From Bifidobacterium pullorum subsp. saeculare (lineage in GTDB: Bacteria; Actinomycetota; Actinomycetes; Actinomycetales; Bifidobacteriaceae), in assembly GCF_016899725.1 (NCBI RefSeq), contig NZ_JACLYU010000010.1:1-64000 (forward strand): a stretch of DNA of 64,000 nucleotides, given 5' to 3'. How positions within the stretch are numbered: position 1 is the first letter of the stretch; each line of letters opens with the position of its first letter. Shown here piece after piece: positions 16,697 to 26,233 of the stretch. Below the pieces are notes generated by a model. It did not search any database. It was given only the letters and a program-made list of their open reading frames with translations, and was not told where the DNA came from. The translations under genes and the position numbers were made by a program.

Positions 16697-18082
16697 ATGT
16701 CACTGTCCGCTGCAATCGTCCTGGCCGCGGGTGAAGGCACCCGCATGCGTTCCGCCAAGCCCAAGGTCCTCCACGAGTTCGCCGGAAAGACGTTCCTGGC
16801 CCGTGTGATGGCCGCGGTCTCCGCCCAGGAGCCGGACACGCTGGCCGTCGTCGTCCACTACCAGGCGCAGCGCGTGGCCGCCGCCGCCAAGGGCTACGAT
16901 CCGGACGCGGTGATCGTGCACCAGGACGACATCCCCGGCACCGGCCGTGCCGTGCAGTGCGCGATGGCGCAGCTTGCCGAGGCCGGCCCGCTCGACGGCC
17001 CCGTGCTCGTGGCCGCCTCCGACATGCCGCTGCTCGACGCCGGCACGCTCGGCCAGCTGCTCGCCTTCCACGCCGCCAGCGGCAACGGCGCCACCGTGCT
17101 CACCACGATCCTCGACGATCCCACCGGCTACGGCCGCATCATCCGTGACAGCCGCGGCAACGTGCTGCGCATCGTCGAGCAGGCCGACGCGAACGCCAGC
17201 GAGCTAGCGGTCAAGGAGGTGAACACCTCCGTGTACGTCTTCGAAGCCGACGTGCTGGCCACGGCCATCGCCGCCCTCGACTCCGACAACGCGCAGGGCG
17301 AGTTCTACCTGACCGACGCCCTGGAATCCGCCAAACGCAGCGGCCTGTCCGTCGGCGCGTTCGCCGCGCCCGACCCGCTGAGCGTCGAAGGCGTCAACGA
17401 CCGCGTGCAGCTCGCCGCCCTCGCCAAGGCGCACAACCGCCGCGTATGCGAGGCGTGGATGCGCAAGGGCGTGACCATCCTCGACCCCGACACCACGTGG
17501 ATCGAGGACGAGGTCAGACTCGGCCGCGACGTCACCGTCCTGCCCGGCTCCTTCCTGCAGGGCCGCACCGTCGTCGCCGACGACGCCGTCGTCGGCCCCT
17601 ACACCACGCTCATCGACGCCACCGTCGACGCCGGCGCGACGGTCGAACGCTCCCGCGTGCAGGACTCCCACATCGGCGTCGGGGCGGTCGTCGGCCCGTG
17701 GACCTACCTGCGCCCCGGCAATGAGCTGGGCGAGGATTCCAAGGCCGGCGCGTTCGTCGAGATGAAGAAGGCCCATATCGGCGACGGCACCAAGGTGCCG
17801 CACCTGTCCTACGTCGGCGACGCCGAGCTCGGCGACCACACCAACATCGGCGGCGGCACCATCACCGCCAACTACGACGGCGTGCACAAGAACCGTACCA
17901 GGATCGGCGCCGGCTGCCATGTGGGCGCCGGCAACCTGTTCGTCGCGCCCGTCGAGGTCGGCGACAACGTGACCACCGGCGCCGGCTCCGTCGTGCGCCA
18001 CACCGTGCCCGACGACGCCATGGTCTACTCCGAGAACACGCAGCACAATGTCGAAGGCTGGAAGCCTGCCTGGGAGCGCTGA
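16697..18082 (+). CDS. glmU: bifunctional GlmU (GlcNAc-1-P uridyltransferase / GlcN-1-P acetyltransferase)
   Basis: It makes UDP-GlcNAc for peptidoglycan. The 461-residue protein starts with the nucleotidyltransferase signature LAAGEGTRM-x-SAKPKVLHEFAGK and carries the GTGRAVQCA and ASDMPLLD motifs of the uridyltransferase half. The C-terminal half is a left-handed beta-helix of hexapeptide repeats, with LRPGNELGEDSKAGAFVEMKK and NIGGGTITANYDG in the acetyltransferase site. ATG at 16,697 follows AGGAGAGG. Likely co-transcribed with rsfS, 64 bp downstream. Confidence 0.97.
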   Translation: MSLSAAIVLAAGEGTRMRSAKPKVLHEFAGKTFLARVMAAVSAQEPDTLAVVVHYQAQRVAAAAKGYDPDAVIVHQDDIPGTGRAVQCAMAQLAEAGPLDGPVLVAASDMPLLDAGTLGQLLAFHAASGNGATVLTTILDDPTGYGRIIRDSRGNVLRIVEQADANASELAVKEVNTSVYVFEADVLATAIAALDSDNAQGEFYLTDALESAKRSGLSVGAFAAPDPLSVEGVNDRVQLAALAKAHNRRVCEAWMRKGVTILDPDTTWIEDEVRLGRDVTVLPGSFLQGRTVVADDAVVGPYTTLIDATVDAGATVERSRVQDSHIGVGAVVGPWTYLRPGNELGEDSKAGAFVEMKKAHIGDGTKVPHLSYVGDAELGDHTNIGGGTITANYDGVHKNRTRIGAGCHVGAGNLFVAPVEVGDNVTTGAGSVVRHTVPDDAMVYSENTQHNVEGWKPAWER

Positions 18083-18146
18083 GCGCGTTCCGGCGACCGA
18101 CCACCCATCCTGAGACCCGATCCGATTCCCCAAGCAAAGGAAGCCC

Positions 18147-18560
18147 ATGCCCGCACTGCCCTCCACCATCGAATCCCTGCGTATCGCCGCCGCCGCGGCC
18201 GACCGCCTCAAGGCCACCGACATCGTGGCCTTTGACGTGGCCGACCTGCTCGGCATCACCGACGCGATGATGATCGCCGGGGCCTCCAACGAGCGCCAGG
18301 TGCTCGCCGTCGCCGAGGAGATCGAGAAGGACCTGTACCTCAAGGACTCCCAGCGCACGGCCCGCTCACGCGAGGGACTGACGGAGGGACAGTGGGTGCT
18401 GCTCGACTTCGGCGACTTCGTGATCCACGTCATGCACCAGGAATCCCGCGACTACTACAACCTGGAGCGCCTGTGGCGCGACTGCCCCGCCATCGACCTG
18501 GGCCTCGAGCATTCCGAGATCACGGCCGCCGTCGGAGCCGATGCGGAGGCGCAGGCATGA
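18147..18560 (+). CDS. rsfS: ribosome silencing factor RsfS
   Basis: The 137-residue RsfS/Iojap-family protein binds ribosomal protein uL14 and blocks subunit joining when nutrients are scarce. Recognisable parts are DIVAFDVADLLGITDAMMI, ASNERQVLAVAEEI and the core GQWVLLDFGDFVIHVM, followed by YYNLERLW. AAAGGAAG lies before ATG. Its stop overlaps the next start as ATGA, so it is coupled to the histidine phosphatase gene. Confidence 0.95.
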   Translation: MPALPSTIESLRIAAAAADRLKATDIVAFDVADLLGITDAMMIAGASNERQVLAVAEEIEKDLYLKDSQRTARSREGLTEGQWVLLDFGDFVIHVMHQESRDYYNLERLWRDCPAIDLGLEHSEITAAVGADAEAQA

Positions 18561-19267
18561 GCGCGGCCGCGCCGCATGTGCGCTCCATCGTCCTCGTGCG
18601 CCACGGGCGCACCGCCTACAACGCGCAGCATCGGCTCCAAGGTCAGGTGGACATCCCACTGGACGAGGTCGGCCGCTGGCAGGTCGAGCGCACCGGCGCC
18701 GCACTGCGCGACCTGTACGTGCGGCGGCGGCCGCAGGTGAGCGAGCGGCTTGTCGTCAGCTCCGACTTGGGACGGGCCCGGGCCACCGCGCACGCCTTCG
18801 CCGACCCGTTGGGCCTCGAGGTGCACGCCGACGCGCGTGTGCGCGAACGCAGCTTCGGCGACTGGGAAGGCATGTCCGTCGATGAGCTCGCCGAACGCTA
18901 TCCCGAGGACTACCGCTCCTGGAGCGAACAGCTCGGCGGCGAGCTCAGATACGGTGCCGAACCCAAGGCGGACGTCGGCCGCCGTGGCGTGGCCGCCATC
19001 GAGGACTGGGCCTTCCGTGCCGGGGACGACACCGACCTGTTCCTGTTCTCCCACGGCGCGTGGATCGCGCAGACGCTCCAATGGCTGCTCGGCATCGGCC
19101 GGGCCGATCCGACGCTCGCCACGATGATGGGCATGCGCAACGCGCACTGGGCCAAACTGGTGCCGATGGACCGTTCCGACGGTACCGTGCTGTGGCGTCT
19201 CGTGGACTACGACCACGGCCCGGCCGAGGCCGACACCCCCGCGTGGGACCGACCGGCCCTGGACTGA
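18557..19267 (+). CDS. histidine phosphatase / phosphoglycerate mutase family protein
   Basis: The 236-residue branch-1 histidine phosphatase has the phospho-His motif VLVRHGRTAYNAQHRLQG near residue 15, the DLGRARATAHAF block, the ERSFGDWEGMSVDEL motif and the second catalytic His in FSHGAWI. The family covers phosphoglycerate mutases and broad phosphatases, and sequence alone does not decide which. Coupling to rsfS by a four-base overlap is common in bifidobacteria and other actinobacteria. Confidence 0.9.
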   Translation: MSAAAPHVRSIVLVRHGRTAYNAQHRLQGQVDIPLDEVGRWQVERTGAALRDLYVRRRPQVSERLVVSSDLGRARATAHAFADPLGLEVHADARVRERSFGDWEGMSVDELAERYPEDYRSWSEQLGGELRYGAEPKADVGRRGVAAIEDWAFRAGDDTDLFLFSHGAWIAQTLQWLLGIGRADPTLATMMGMRNAHWAKLVPMDRSDGTVLWRLVDYDHGPAEADTPAWDRPALD

Positions 19268-19408
19268 AGCGGCGGCCCGCCGCGCCGCCCCACGGGCGCG
19301 CGGCGAGCCGCCGCGGGAAGCCTGCCATGGGGCGACACGCCGTGATATGCGCCCCGGCCCGATAGGGTGTATCTTAAACAAGTCCTCACGCGGGACATAA
19401 CCGAATAC

Positions 19409-19484
19409 GGGGCTATGGCGCAGCTGGTAGCGCATCTCCATGGCATGGAGAGGGTCAGGGGTTCGAATCCCCTTAGCTCCACCA
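19409..19484 (+). tRNA. tRNA-Ala (GGC), copy 1
   Basis: The acceptor stem GGGGCTA pairs with TAGCTCC. The loop ATGGCAT gives anticodon GGC. The T-arm is GGGGTTCGAATCCCC, and CCA is encoded (19,482-19,484). The gene body to the discriminator is 19,409-19,481. Confidence 0.96.
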
Positions 19485-19535
19485 GGGAACCTGTCCGCAT
19501 GTTCCCCAGGCCTGCGAAGGTCGATAACCGAATAC

Positions 19536-19608
19536 GGGGCTATGGCGCAGCTGGTAGCGCATCTCCATGGCATGGAGAGGGTCAGGGGTTCGAATCCCCT
19601 TAGCTCCA
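19536..19608 (+). tRNA. tRNA-Ala (GGC), copy 2
   Basis: Identical in body to the copy 127 bp upstream, including the preceding ATAACCGAATAC. Only CC of the terminal CCA is encoded. It is followed by a strong terminator, so the two form one transcript or a tandem duplication with its own leaders. Confidence 0.96.
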
Positions 19609-19617
19609 CCGGAACGG

Positions 19618-19645
19618 AAAGCCCGGGGCACGGTCCCCGGGCTTT
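19618..19645 (+). terminator. intrinsic terminator after the tRNA-Ala pair
   Basis: AAAGCCCGGGG pairs with CCCCGGGCTTT around a six-base loop (CACGGT). The stem is perfect and ends in a short T-run. Confidence 0.85.
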
Positions 19646-19723
19646 CGCATATCCGCAATCTGTTACGGTCCATCCTCGCGACCATATGGCCGTCAGGGCA
19701 GCGCTGCCCGCCGGAGCCGCCGG

Positions 19724-21154
19724 TCACCGCCGCCGCGGGCGGATGACGCCGCCTTCCACGACGAGCAGGCCCCGCATCTCCAGACGCCCGACCAGACGGT
19801 TGACCTCCGCCACCGAGAACGGGGCGGAGCAGGCCTCATCATCCGCATCCTTCCCGGGCCGTGGGGACAAGGCGGCGCCATCACCGGCGTTGAGCACAGC
19901 CAGCAGTCCATCCACCGTGGCCTTGGCATGACGTCTGGCACAGGCGTCGACCGCACGGAGCAGCGCCCGTTCGCGCCCATCCGACGCCCCCTCCGCGGGC
20001 TCGTGCGCGCAGTCCGCGCCGTCGCCGGTCGGTTCCCGCTGGGCTTGGAACAGCGTCGGCCGGGACGGATCGGACGACGGGACCGCCATCGGCGCGTCCT
20101 GCGGCCGGATATCCGGCTCCCCGGTCTCCCCGCCGGCGCGGGGCGCATGCGGCCGATGGCAGAAGGAGTCGATATCCGTCACGGCCATGAGCAGCGCCGC
20201 CTTCTGCCCGGCGATGAGCCGGTTGCAGCCGGCGTAGGCGGGGGAGGTGATCTCGCCGGGGGCGGCCACTACGGTCCGTCCCAGTTCGCACGCCCAGCCC
20301 GCCGTGTTCAACGCGCCCGACCTGAGCCGGGCCTGCGCCACCACGACCAGCGAGGCCAGGGCGGCGATGAGCCTGTTGCGCAGCAGGAACCGCCGCGCCT
20401 CCGGAATGGTGCCGGGGCACAGCTCGCTGACCAGGGCGCCGCCGCCATACTGGATGCGGTCGAACAACTCCCGGTTGCGCGCCGGACCGGCATGGTCGAG
20501 GCCACCCGCGAACACGGCGGCCGTGCGCCCCGCATCCCCGCCCGACTCATCCCGCGCGGCCAAGGCACCCCAATGCGCGGCCGCATCCACGCCCAGGGCG
20601 CCGCCGGAGACGACCAGATGCCCCGCCGCGGCGGCACGCTGCGCCACTGAACGCGCCACATACCGTCCGGTGTCCGTGACGGCGCGGGAGCCGACCACGG
20701 CCACCGGCTCGTCGCACGAGGACAGGGCCCACGGGTCGCCCAGCCCCCACAGGCACAGCGGTGGCGCCCAGTCGGTGCGCAGCTCCAAATCGTCCAGGCG
20801 CCGCGGCCACGCGGGATGGTGGGGCGCCAGCACCCACATCGTCCCATCGCCGGTGAACCACGCCTCCAACGACGCCGGATCGCGCGACGGCAGTTCGCCG
20901 AGCCGCGCCCTCCACCGGTCCACGCTCGTATGGAACGCGGCCATGCCCCGGGCCGAGGGACGGCGTCCCCAGCGCGCCAATCCCTTGAGCAGCGCGGCGT
21001 CCAGGTCCCTGTCCCTCCGGGTGGCGCCGTCGAGCAGGCGCAGCGCGCCGGCCGCGCCGCCGGCGCCCCGCACCAGCGCATGCATAAGCGATTCCGCCCC
21101 GTCGATACAGAAGGTGAGCGTCATACTCGCCAACGTCTCCTCGTCCATGGCCAT
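19724..21154 (-). CDS. dprA: DNA-processing protein DprA
   Basis: DprA binds incoming single-stranded DNA and loads RecA during natural transformation. The 476-residue protein has an N-terminal helical region, the Rossmann-like core with VAVVGSRAVTDTGRYVA, VVSGGALGVDAAAHWGAL and APGEITSPAYAGCNRLIA, then a long polar insert (about residues 330-410) and a C-terminal winged helix (FSVAEVNRLVGRLEMRGLL). The length is above the usual 290-380 because of the insert. It starts five bases after the comM stop; a second ATG two codons in is possible. Confidence 0.93.
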   Translation of the reverse strand: MAMDEETLASMTLTFCIDGAESLMHALVRGAGGAAGALRLLDGATRRDRDLDAALLKGLARWGRRPSARGMAAFHTSVDRWRARLGELPSRDPASLEAWFTGDGTMWVLAPHHPAWPRRLDDLELRTDWAPPLCLWGLGDPWALSSCDEPVAVVGSRAVTDTGRYVARSVAQRAAAAGHLVVSGGALGVDAAAHWGALAARDESGGDAGRTAAVFAGGLDHAGPARNRELFDRIQYGGGALVSELCPGTIPEARRFLLRNRLIAALASLVVVAQARLRSGALNTAGWACELGRTVVAAPGEITSPAYAGCNRLIAGQKAALLMAVTDIDSFCHRPHAPRAGGETGEPDIRPQDAPMAVPSSDPSRPTLFQAQREPTGDGADCAHEPAEGASDGRERALLRAVDACARRHAKATVDGLLAVLNAGDGAALSPRPGKDADDEACSAPFSVAEVNRLVGRLEMRGLLVVEGGVIRPRRR

Positions 21155-21158
21155 CCCC

Positions 21159-22688
21159 TCACAGCCTCGTCCTCATCGCGATGCCCTGCTCCATCTCCCC
21201 GACGCCGGGGGACTCCAGACCGGACAGGTCGGCCAACGTCCACGCCAGGCGCAGCGCCCGGTCCGCTCCGCGCAAGGTGAGCAGCTCCTTCGCCAACGCC
21301 CGGTCGACCAGGGCAAGCGCCTGCCCCGGCGTGTTCGCACGCAGCCATTCGCCCGACGCCCGCGCGTTGCACGACCAGCCCGTGGCGGCGAAGCGTTCCC
21401 TCGCCGCCCCGCGGGCCTCCATGACCCGGCGGCGGATGACCGCGCTCGGCTCGCCGCCGCCCCCGCCGTCCCGGCCGAGGCCGCCCACCGGCAGCAGGTT
21501 CGTCTGGATGTCGATGCGGTCGAGGATCGGGCCGGACAGACGCCCGAAATAGCGCATCCGGTCCCGCTCCCGGCACATGCAGCGCTCCCCGGTGCCGTAG
21601 TGCATGCCGCACGGGCAGGGATTCGCGGCCATGACCAGCTGGAATCGCGCCGGATACCAGGCGCTGCCCTTGGCACGGGAAAGCACCACGAACCCGGACT
21701 CCAACGGTTCGCGCAACGTCTGCAGAGCGCGTGTGGAGAACTCGGGAGCCTCGTCCATGAACAGCACGCCCCGGTGCGCGCGCGTGATGACGCCAGGCTG
21801 CGCCACGCCCGTGCCGCCGCCGACCAGCGACGCCATGGACGAGGTGTGGTGCGGCGCCTCGAACGGCGGCACATCGGTGATGCCATGGCGGCGCAATGTG
21901 CCGCACAACGACCGGATCGACGCCACCTCCAGCTGCGCCTCCTCGTCCAACGGGCACATGATGCCCGGCATGCGGCTCGCCAGCATCGTCTTGCCGGAGC
22001 CGGGAGGGCCGACCATGAGGATATGGTGGCCGCCTGCCGCCGCGACCTGCAGCGCCCACTTCGCCTGCTCCTGACCGAGCACCTCGGCCATGTCGCCGGG
22101 CGGCTCCGCGGCCTCCATGCTCTCGGGGCCGGCGTCGGCGTCCGGGACGGCCGAAGGCAGGTCCGGCACCGTGGCCCTGCCGCCCAGCATGCGGATGAGC
22201 TCGCCCACATGGCGCACGCCGACGACCTCCACCCCCTCCACGAGCCCGGCCTCGCCAAGGTTCGCCGCCGGCACCACCACGCGCTGGATGCCACGCTCCC
22301 GCACGCGCAGCATGATGGGTAGCAGACCGTTGACCGGCAGCACCGAGCCGTCGAGGTTGAGCTCGCCGAGCACCACCGTGCGCTCCAACGAGTCGATCGG
22401 GATGGCGCGCGAGGCGGCCATCACGCTCGCCGCGATGGCCAGGTCGTGCGAGGAGCCGCGCTTGGGCAGGGACGCGGGGGAGAGGTTCACCGTCACGCGC
22501 GTCTGCGGCCATGGGAAGCCACAGGCCTGGCAGGCGGAGCGCACCCGTTCGCGCGCCTCGGACAGGCTGGCGTCCGGCAGGCCGATGATGCTGAAATACG
22601 GCAGTCCGGGGCTGACGAAGGCCTGCACCTGCACGACGAAGGCCTTCAGTCCGATCAGGCCGACGGACAGCACGGTGGCGATGGCCAT
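21159..22688 (-). CDS. comM: ComM-like Mg-chelatase-family AAA+ ATPase (branch-migration helicase)
   Basis: The 509-residue protein has the ChlI/ComM N-terminal domain (AIATVLSVGLIGLKAFVVQVQ, GLPDASLSEARERVRSA), Walker A VGPPGSGKTMLA, Walker B VLFMDEAPEF, and a C-terminal Mg_chelatase_C region with a Cys-rich loop (NPCPCGMHYGTGERCMC). ComM promotes branch migration in transformation in well-studied hosts. The start overlaps the yraN stop as ATGA. With dprA and yraN it forms a compact leftward cluster. Confidence 0.93.
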   Translation of the reverse strand: MAIATVLSVGLIGLKAFVVQVQAFVSPGLPYFSIIGLPDASLSEARERVRSACQACGFPWPQTRVTVNLSPASLPKRGSSHDLAIAASVMAASRAIPIDSLERTVVLGELNLDGSVLPVNGLLPIMLRVRERGIQRVVVPAANLGEAGLVEGVEVVGVRHVGELIRMLGGRATVPDLPSAVPDADAGPESMEAAEPPGDMAEVLGQEQAKWALQVAAAGGHHILMVGPPGSGKTMLASRMPGIMCPLDEEAQLEVASIRSLCGTLRRHGITDVPPFEAPHHTSSMASLVGGGTGVAQPGVITRAHRGVLFMDEAPEFSTRALQTLREPLESGFVVLSRAKGSAWYPARFQLVMAANPCPCGMHYGTGERCMCRERDRMRYFGRLSGPILDRIDIQTNLLPVGGLGRDGGGGGEPSAVIRRRVMEARGAARERFAATGWSCNARASGEWLRANTPGQALALVDRALAKELLTLRGADRALRLAWTLADLSGLESPGVGEMEQGIAMRTRL

Positions 22689-23158
22689 CAGAACGCCCCC
22701 GCGATATGGCGCACGGCGGGCTTGCCGCCGCGCACGAGGATCGCAATCACGTCGAAGCGCACGCCCCGGTGCGGCATCCGGTTCGACGGGTCGAGCAGCC
22801 ACTCCACGCCCGCATGGCGCAGCCGCCGTTGCTTGCCCTTGGTGACCGCCTCCTGCGGCGTGCCCTGCGCGGTGCCATGGCGCGTCTTGACCTCGGCGAA
22901 GACGACCATGCCGTCCGGGCTCATCGAGACGACGTCGAGCTCGCCGAAGCGTGTGCGCCAGTTGCGCGACAGGATGCGGTGCCCCCGATGCTCGAGCCAG
23001 GCGGCGGCGTACTCCTCGCCCAGCTCGCCGAAACGCCGCGCGGGCAGGGATGCGTCGCCCAGCAGCCGCGCGAGCTGGGCCATCGGCGAGACCGGCAGCT
23101 CGCCGCATTCGTCCGCCGCAGGGGCCGGTGCCCTGGGGATGGTGAGTGTGGTGTCCAT
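22688..23158 (-). CDS. yraN: YraN family (UPF0102) nuclease-fold protein
   Basis: About 156 residues from the ATG at 23,156-23,158 ([11 protein letters not shown]). The core [45 protein letters not shown] and the [12 protein letters not shown] helix are the UPF0102 hallmarks, a Holliday-junction-resolvase-like fold whose role is unproven. The GELD and EVK residues would form the metal site. It leads the yraN-comM-dprA cluster. Confidence 0.92.
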   Translation of the reverse strand: MDTTLTIPRAPAPAADECGELPVSPMAQLARLLGDASLPARRFGELGEEYAAAWLEHRGHRILSRNWRTRFGELDVVSMSPDGMVVFAEVKTRHGTAQGTPQEAVTKGKQRRLRHAGVEWLLDPSNRMPHRGVRFDVIAILVRGGKPAVRHIAGAF

Positions 23159-23354
23159 GGCCCCACGATGCCTCCCGGATGCCAGGCGCCGCCACCTGGA
23201 CCGGGCATTGTGGTCGGATCCTGCGCTCCGGGCGTGTCGTCCACAATTCCTGGGGATGGAATCCCACCCATCCACAGCACGGGGGCATGACGACGCCCCC
23301 GTGCCATCCCCGCCGCCAGAGGCGGAAGGGACGGCGCGGGGGCGCCATGCCGGT

Positions 23355-23376
23355 GCCGGCCGCCGCCGCGGCCGGC
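23355..23376 (-). terminator. GC hairpin after the pyridoxal kinase gene
   Basis: GCCGGCCGC (23,355-23,363) pairs perfectly with GCGGCCGGC (23,368-23,376) around a four-base loop, eight bases beyond the stop of the leftward kinase gene. No T-run is evident. Confidence 0.55.
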
Positions 23377-23383
23377 GGGGCCG

Positions 23384-24256
23384 TCAGCCGACCAGGCCGG
23401 TCAGCTCGCCCAGGTTGAGCTCGAAGCTGACGCCGCGCTCCTCGAAATGCGGCTGGTTGCGCGTGCTCTCCATGGCATGGCGCACGAACTCGCCCGCCAC
23501 ATGCGCGGACTCGGCCAGCCCCTTGCCGGCCATCACCGCGCCGCACAGCGCCGAGGCGAACGCGTCGCCCGTGCCGTGGATCATGTACGGCAGCTTGACG
23601 TGCGCGTTCTCGACCTTCGCGGCCACGCCAGCGGAGGCGGACGCCACGAAGTTGCGCAGCATGCCGTCGCCACGGTCGATGCCCTTGAGGACCACGTTCT
23701 TCGCACCCATGTCCAGCAGGGCGCCGAGCATCGCGTCCACGCCCGCGTCGTCCAGATCCTGGCCCGGATAGTCGCGGCCGGTGAGGATCGACGCCTCCGT
23801 CAGGTTCGGCATGAGCACGTCCGCGCCGTCGGCCAGCGCCTTCGTCGCCTCGCACAGCTCGGCCGTGTACGTGGGGTACATCTTGCCGCCGTCGCCCATC
23901 ACCGGATCCACCAGGCGCAGCGCATGCGGATACTCGCGGTACAGGCGCTGAATGAGCGCCACCTGCTCGGCCGAGCCGAGGAAGCCGGAGTACACGCCGT
24001 CCAGGTCCACGTTCTCCTTGCGCCAGGCATCCAGATAGGCGGGCAGGATCTCCGTCGTGTCATGGAAGGTGTAGTCGCGGTACATGGTGTGCGCACTGAA
24101 CAGCGCGGTCGGCACCGGGCACACGTCGCAGCCCGCGGCCGACAGGATCGGGATCGCGGCCGTCAGCGAGCACTTGCCGTAGCCGCACATGTCGTGCACG
24201 GCGGCGACGCGCGGGATGTACCTCGGGTCACGGTCATACAGGATCACATCGGACAT
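23384..24256 (-). CDS. pdxY: pyridoxal / pyridoxamine kinase
   Basis: This 290-residue PfkB/ribokinase-superfamily kinase of B6 salvage phosphorylates pyridoxal-type vitamers to PLP forms. The N-terminal block VAAVHDMCGYGKCSLTAAIP, LVDPVMGDGGKMYPTYT, VLMPNLTEASIL and the anion hole / catalytic Asp motif YMIHGTGDAFASALCGAV are typical of PdxY/PdxK. GGGAGG precedes ATG at 24,254-24,256. It is divergent from metY, a PLP enzyme, with 335 bp between them. Confidence 0.9.
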   Translation of the reverse strand: MSDVILYDRDPRYIPRVAAVHDMCGYGKCSLTAAIPILSAAGCDVCPVPTALFSAHTMYRDYTFHDTTEILPAYLDAWRKENVDLDGVYSGFLGSAEQVALIQRLYREYPHALRLVDPVMGDGGKMYPTYTAELCEATKALADGADVLMPNLTEASILTGRDYPGQDLDDAGVDAMLGALLDMGAKNVVLKGIDRGDGMLRNFVASASAGVAAKVENAHVKLPYMIHGTGDAFASALCGAVMAGKGLAESAHVAGEFVRHAMESTRNQPHFEERGVSFELNLGELTGLVG

Positions 24257-24591
24257 GATGAATGGGCCTCCCTTCCCAATGGCGTTCCGTTCCCCACCAT
24301 GGTAGGTCGCCGTCCGACAACGGGCGCCCTCCCCGGCCGGCCCGGCCCGGCGTGTCGGGGGAGCCAGGCCCCCGCACGGGCCTGTGCGAAGGCGCCGATG
24401 CCCTTGGGAACACACGCGTTGGGAACCGGCCATAAGCAACCGCGATGACGCCGGCCTTGCGCCGGCGTGCCCGCCCAGCCTACGGTCGGGACAACCGGCG
24501 GACGGGGATGCGCCGGCCGGAGGGGGGATGCGCCGGCCGCGCCGCCAGGAGCGCCGCCAGCCCCACGAACGGACGACCGAAAGGACCAGCC
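24257..24591. other. 335-bp divergent intergenic region between pdxY and metY
   Basis: No gene is visible. It must hold both promoters. ACGCCGGC (24,447-24,454) pairs with GCCGGCGT around a five-base loop, forming a perfect hairpin, and a GGGGATGCGCCGGCC segment occurs twice in tandem near 24,505-24,536. These could be regulatory elements of metY. I see no recognisable SAM or cobalamin riboswitch core. Confidence 0.4.
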
Positions 24592-25968
24592 ATGACCGAC
24601 CGCACCACACCATCGAACCCCGACGACCGCAGCGCCGTGGCCGACGCCGCCGCGAAGGCGGCGCGCGCCCGCTTCCGCTTCGAAACCCTCCAGCTGCACG
24701 CCGGACAGGAACGGCCCGACCCCGCCACCGACGCGCGCGCCGTGCCGATCTACGCGACCACCAGCTACGTGTTCCACGACTTCGACCATGCCGCCGCCCG
24801 CTTCGCGCTGCAGGACCCGGGCAACATCTACGGCCGGCTGACCAACTCCACGCAGGCCGCGTTCGAGGAGCGCATCGCCGCGCTGGAGGGCGCCACGGCG
24901 GCCCTGGCCGTCGCCTCCGGCGCCGCTGCCGTGGAATACGCGGTGCGCAACATCACCCAGACGGGCGACCACATCGTCGCCGCGAAGAACATCTACGGCG
25001 GCACGTTCAACCTGCTGCGCCACACGCTGCCGCGCGACGGCATCACGACCACGTTCGTGCCCGCCTCGCAACCGGCCGCGTTCGAGGCGGCGATCCGCCC
25101 GAACACGAAGCTCGTGTACTTCGAGACCTTCGGCAATCCGAACGCCGACCTGCCCGACTTCGAGGCCATCGCCGCGATCGCGCACCGGCACCATCTGCCG
25201 GTGGTCGTCGACAACACCTTCGCCACCCCGTACCTGTTCCGTCCGCTGGAACACGGCGCGGACATCGTCATCGAATCCGCCACCAAGTTCATCGGCGGCC
25301 ACGGCACCACGCTCGGCGGCGTCATCGTCGAAGGCGGACGCTTCGACTGGTCGGCCGTGCCGGGCAAGTTCCCCACGCTGACCGAACCCGACCCCTCCTA
25401 CCATGGCCTCACGTTCCACGAGGCGCTGGGCCCCGCCGCGTTCGTCACCCGCGTGCGCGCCATCCTGCTGCGCGACACGGGCGCCACGCTCTCGCCGTTC
25501 GCCGCGTTCCTGCTGCTGCAGGGTACGGAGACGCTGAGCCTGCGCGTCGAGAGGCATGTGGCCAACGCGTTGAAGGTCGTCGACCACCTCACGCATGTGC
25601 CGGAGGTCGCCTCCGTCTCCCACCCCTCGATCGAGGGACGGGCCGACCATGCGCTCTACGAACGCTACTTCCCCAACGGCGGCGGCTCGATCTTCACTTT
25701 CGACATCAAGGGTGGGCGCGCCGCGGCGCGCGTGTTCATCGACAACCTCCACCTGTTCTCGCTGCTCGCCAACGTGGCCGACGCCAAAAGCCTGGTCATC
25801 CACCCCGCCTCCACCACGCACTCCCAGGAGACGCCGGAGGAGCTGGAGGACCAGGGCATCCACGAGGGCACGATCCGCCTGTCCATCGGCCTGGAGCACA
25901 TCGACGACATCCTCGCCGACCTGGACGGCGCGTTCGCCGCCGTGCGCGCCGCCGGACTCGCCCGCTGA
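24592..25968 (+). CDS. metY: O-acetylhomoserine sulfhydrylase (O-acetylhomoserine aminocarboxypropyltransferase)
   Basis: This 458-residue Cys/Met-metabolism PLP enzyme makes homocysteine from O-acetylhomoserine and sulfide. Features are [55 protein letters not shown] and the PLP-binding Lys in [11 protein letters not shown] (near residue 232), with a C-terminal HPASTTHSQ motif. The length and the HAGQ start favour MetY over MetB/MetZ. ATG at 24,592 follows AAAGGACC. Confidence 0.93.
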   Translation: MTDRTTPSNPDDRSAVADAAAKAARARFRFETLQLHAGQERPDPATDARAVPIYATTSYVFHDFDHAAARFALQDPGNIYGRLTNSTQAAFEERIAALEGATAALAVASGAAAVEYAVRNITQTGDHIVAAKNIYGGTFNLLRHTLPRDGITTTFVPASQPAAFEAAIRPNTKLVYFETFGNPNADLPDFEAIAAIAHRHHLPVVVDNTFATPYLFRPLEHGADIVIESATKFIGGHGTTLGGVIVEGGRFDWSAVPGKFPTLTEPDPSYHGLTFHEALGPAAFVTRVRAILLRDTGATLSPFAAFLLLQGTETLSLRVERHVANALKVVDHLTHVPEVASVSHPSIEGRADHALYERYFPNGGGSIFTFDIKGGRAAARVFIDNLHLFSLLANVADAKSLVIHPASTTHSQETPEELEDQGIHEGTIRLSIGLEHIDDILADLDGAFAAVRAAGLAR

Positions 25969-26041
25969 CAGGCGGGCCTGGGGACGGCCGCCGCGCCACG
26001 GCCAGGGGATGGGCCGGCGCGGCGGCGCATGGGGGAAGGCA

Positions 26042-26084
26042 GGCCGCGGGCCGCCGCGCCGATGGGCGCGGCCCCGCGGCTTTC
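26042..26084 (+). terminator. long GC-rich hairpin after metY
   Basis: GGCCGCGGGCCGCCGCGCC can pair with GGCGCGGCCCCGCGGC around a short GATG loop, and the stem is followed by TTT. A further imperfect GC-rich dyad precedes it. It is the likely end of the metY transcript. Confidence 0.65.
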
Positions 26085-26099
26085 CCATGCCCGCGGACA

Positions 26100-26115
26100 T
26101 CATCCCCGGGGATGA
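26100..26115. promoter_or_regulatory. perfect 16-bp palindrome TCATCCCCGGGGATGA
   Basis: An uninterrupted palindrome lies about 120 bp before the MacB-type ATPase gene. Its half-site TCATCCC is shared with the palindrome at 3725-3742, which also precedes an ABC transporter operon. A protein-binding site or a dispersed small repeat are both possible. Confidence 0.4.
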
Positions 26116-26233
26116 CCGCCGGCCGGGGGAATCTCCCTCCCACGCACGATGGGACGCGCCGGACGGACGCCGTACCGTAAGGAGCATACGGCCCGGCCGC
26201 ATGCCCGCCGGACCCCGAGCGAAGGAGAACCCC

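Noticed and set aside
16512-19608. tRNA-Gln or tRNA-Ala as the prophage attachment site
   Set aside because: The prophage begins about 17 kb away after ychF, and no tRNA fragment is found at that junction.
24257-24591. SAM, cobalamin or T-box riboswitch before metY
   Set aside because: Only GC-rich hairpins and a short direct repeat are visible; no conserved core of these riboswitches could be found by eye.
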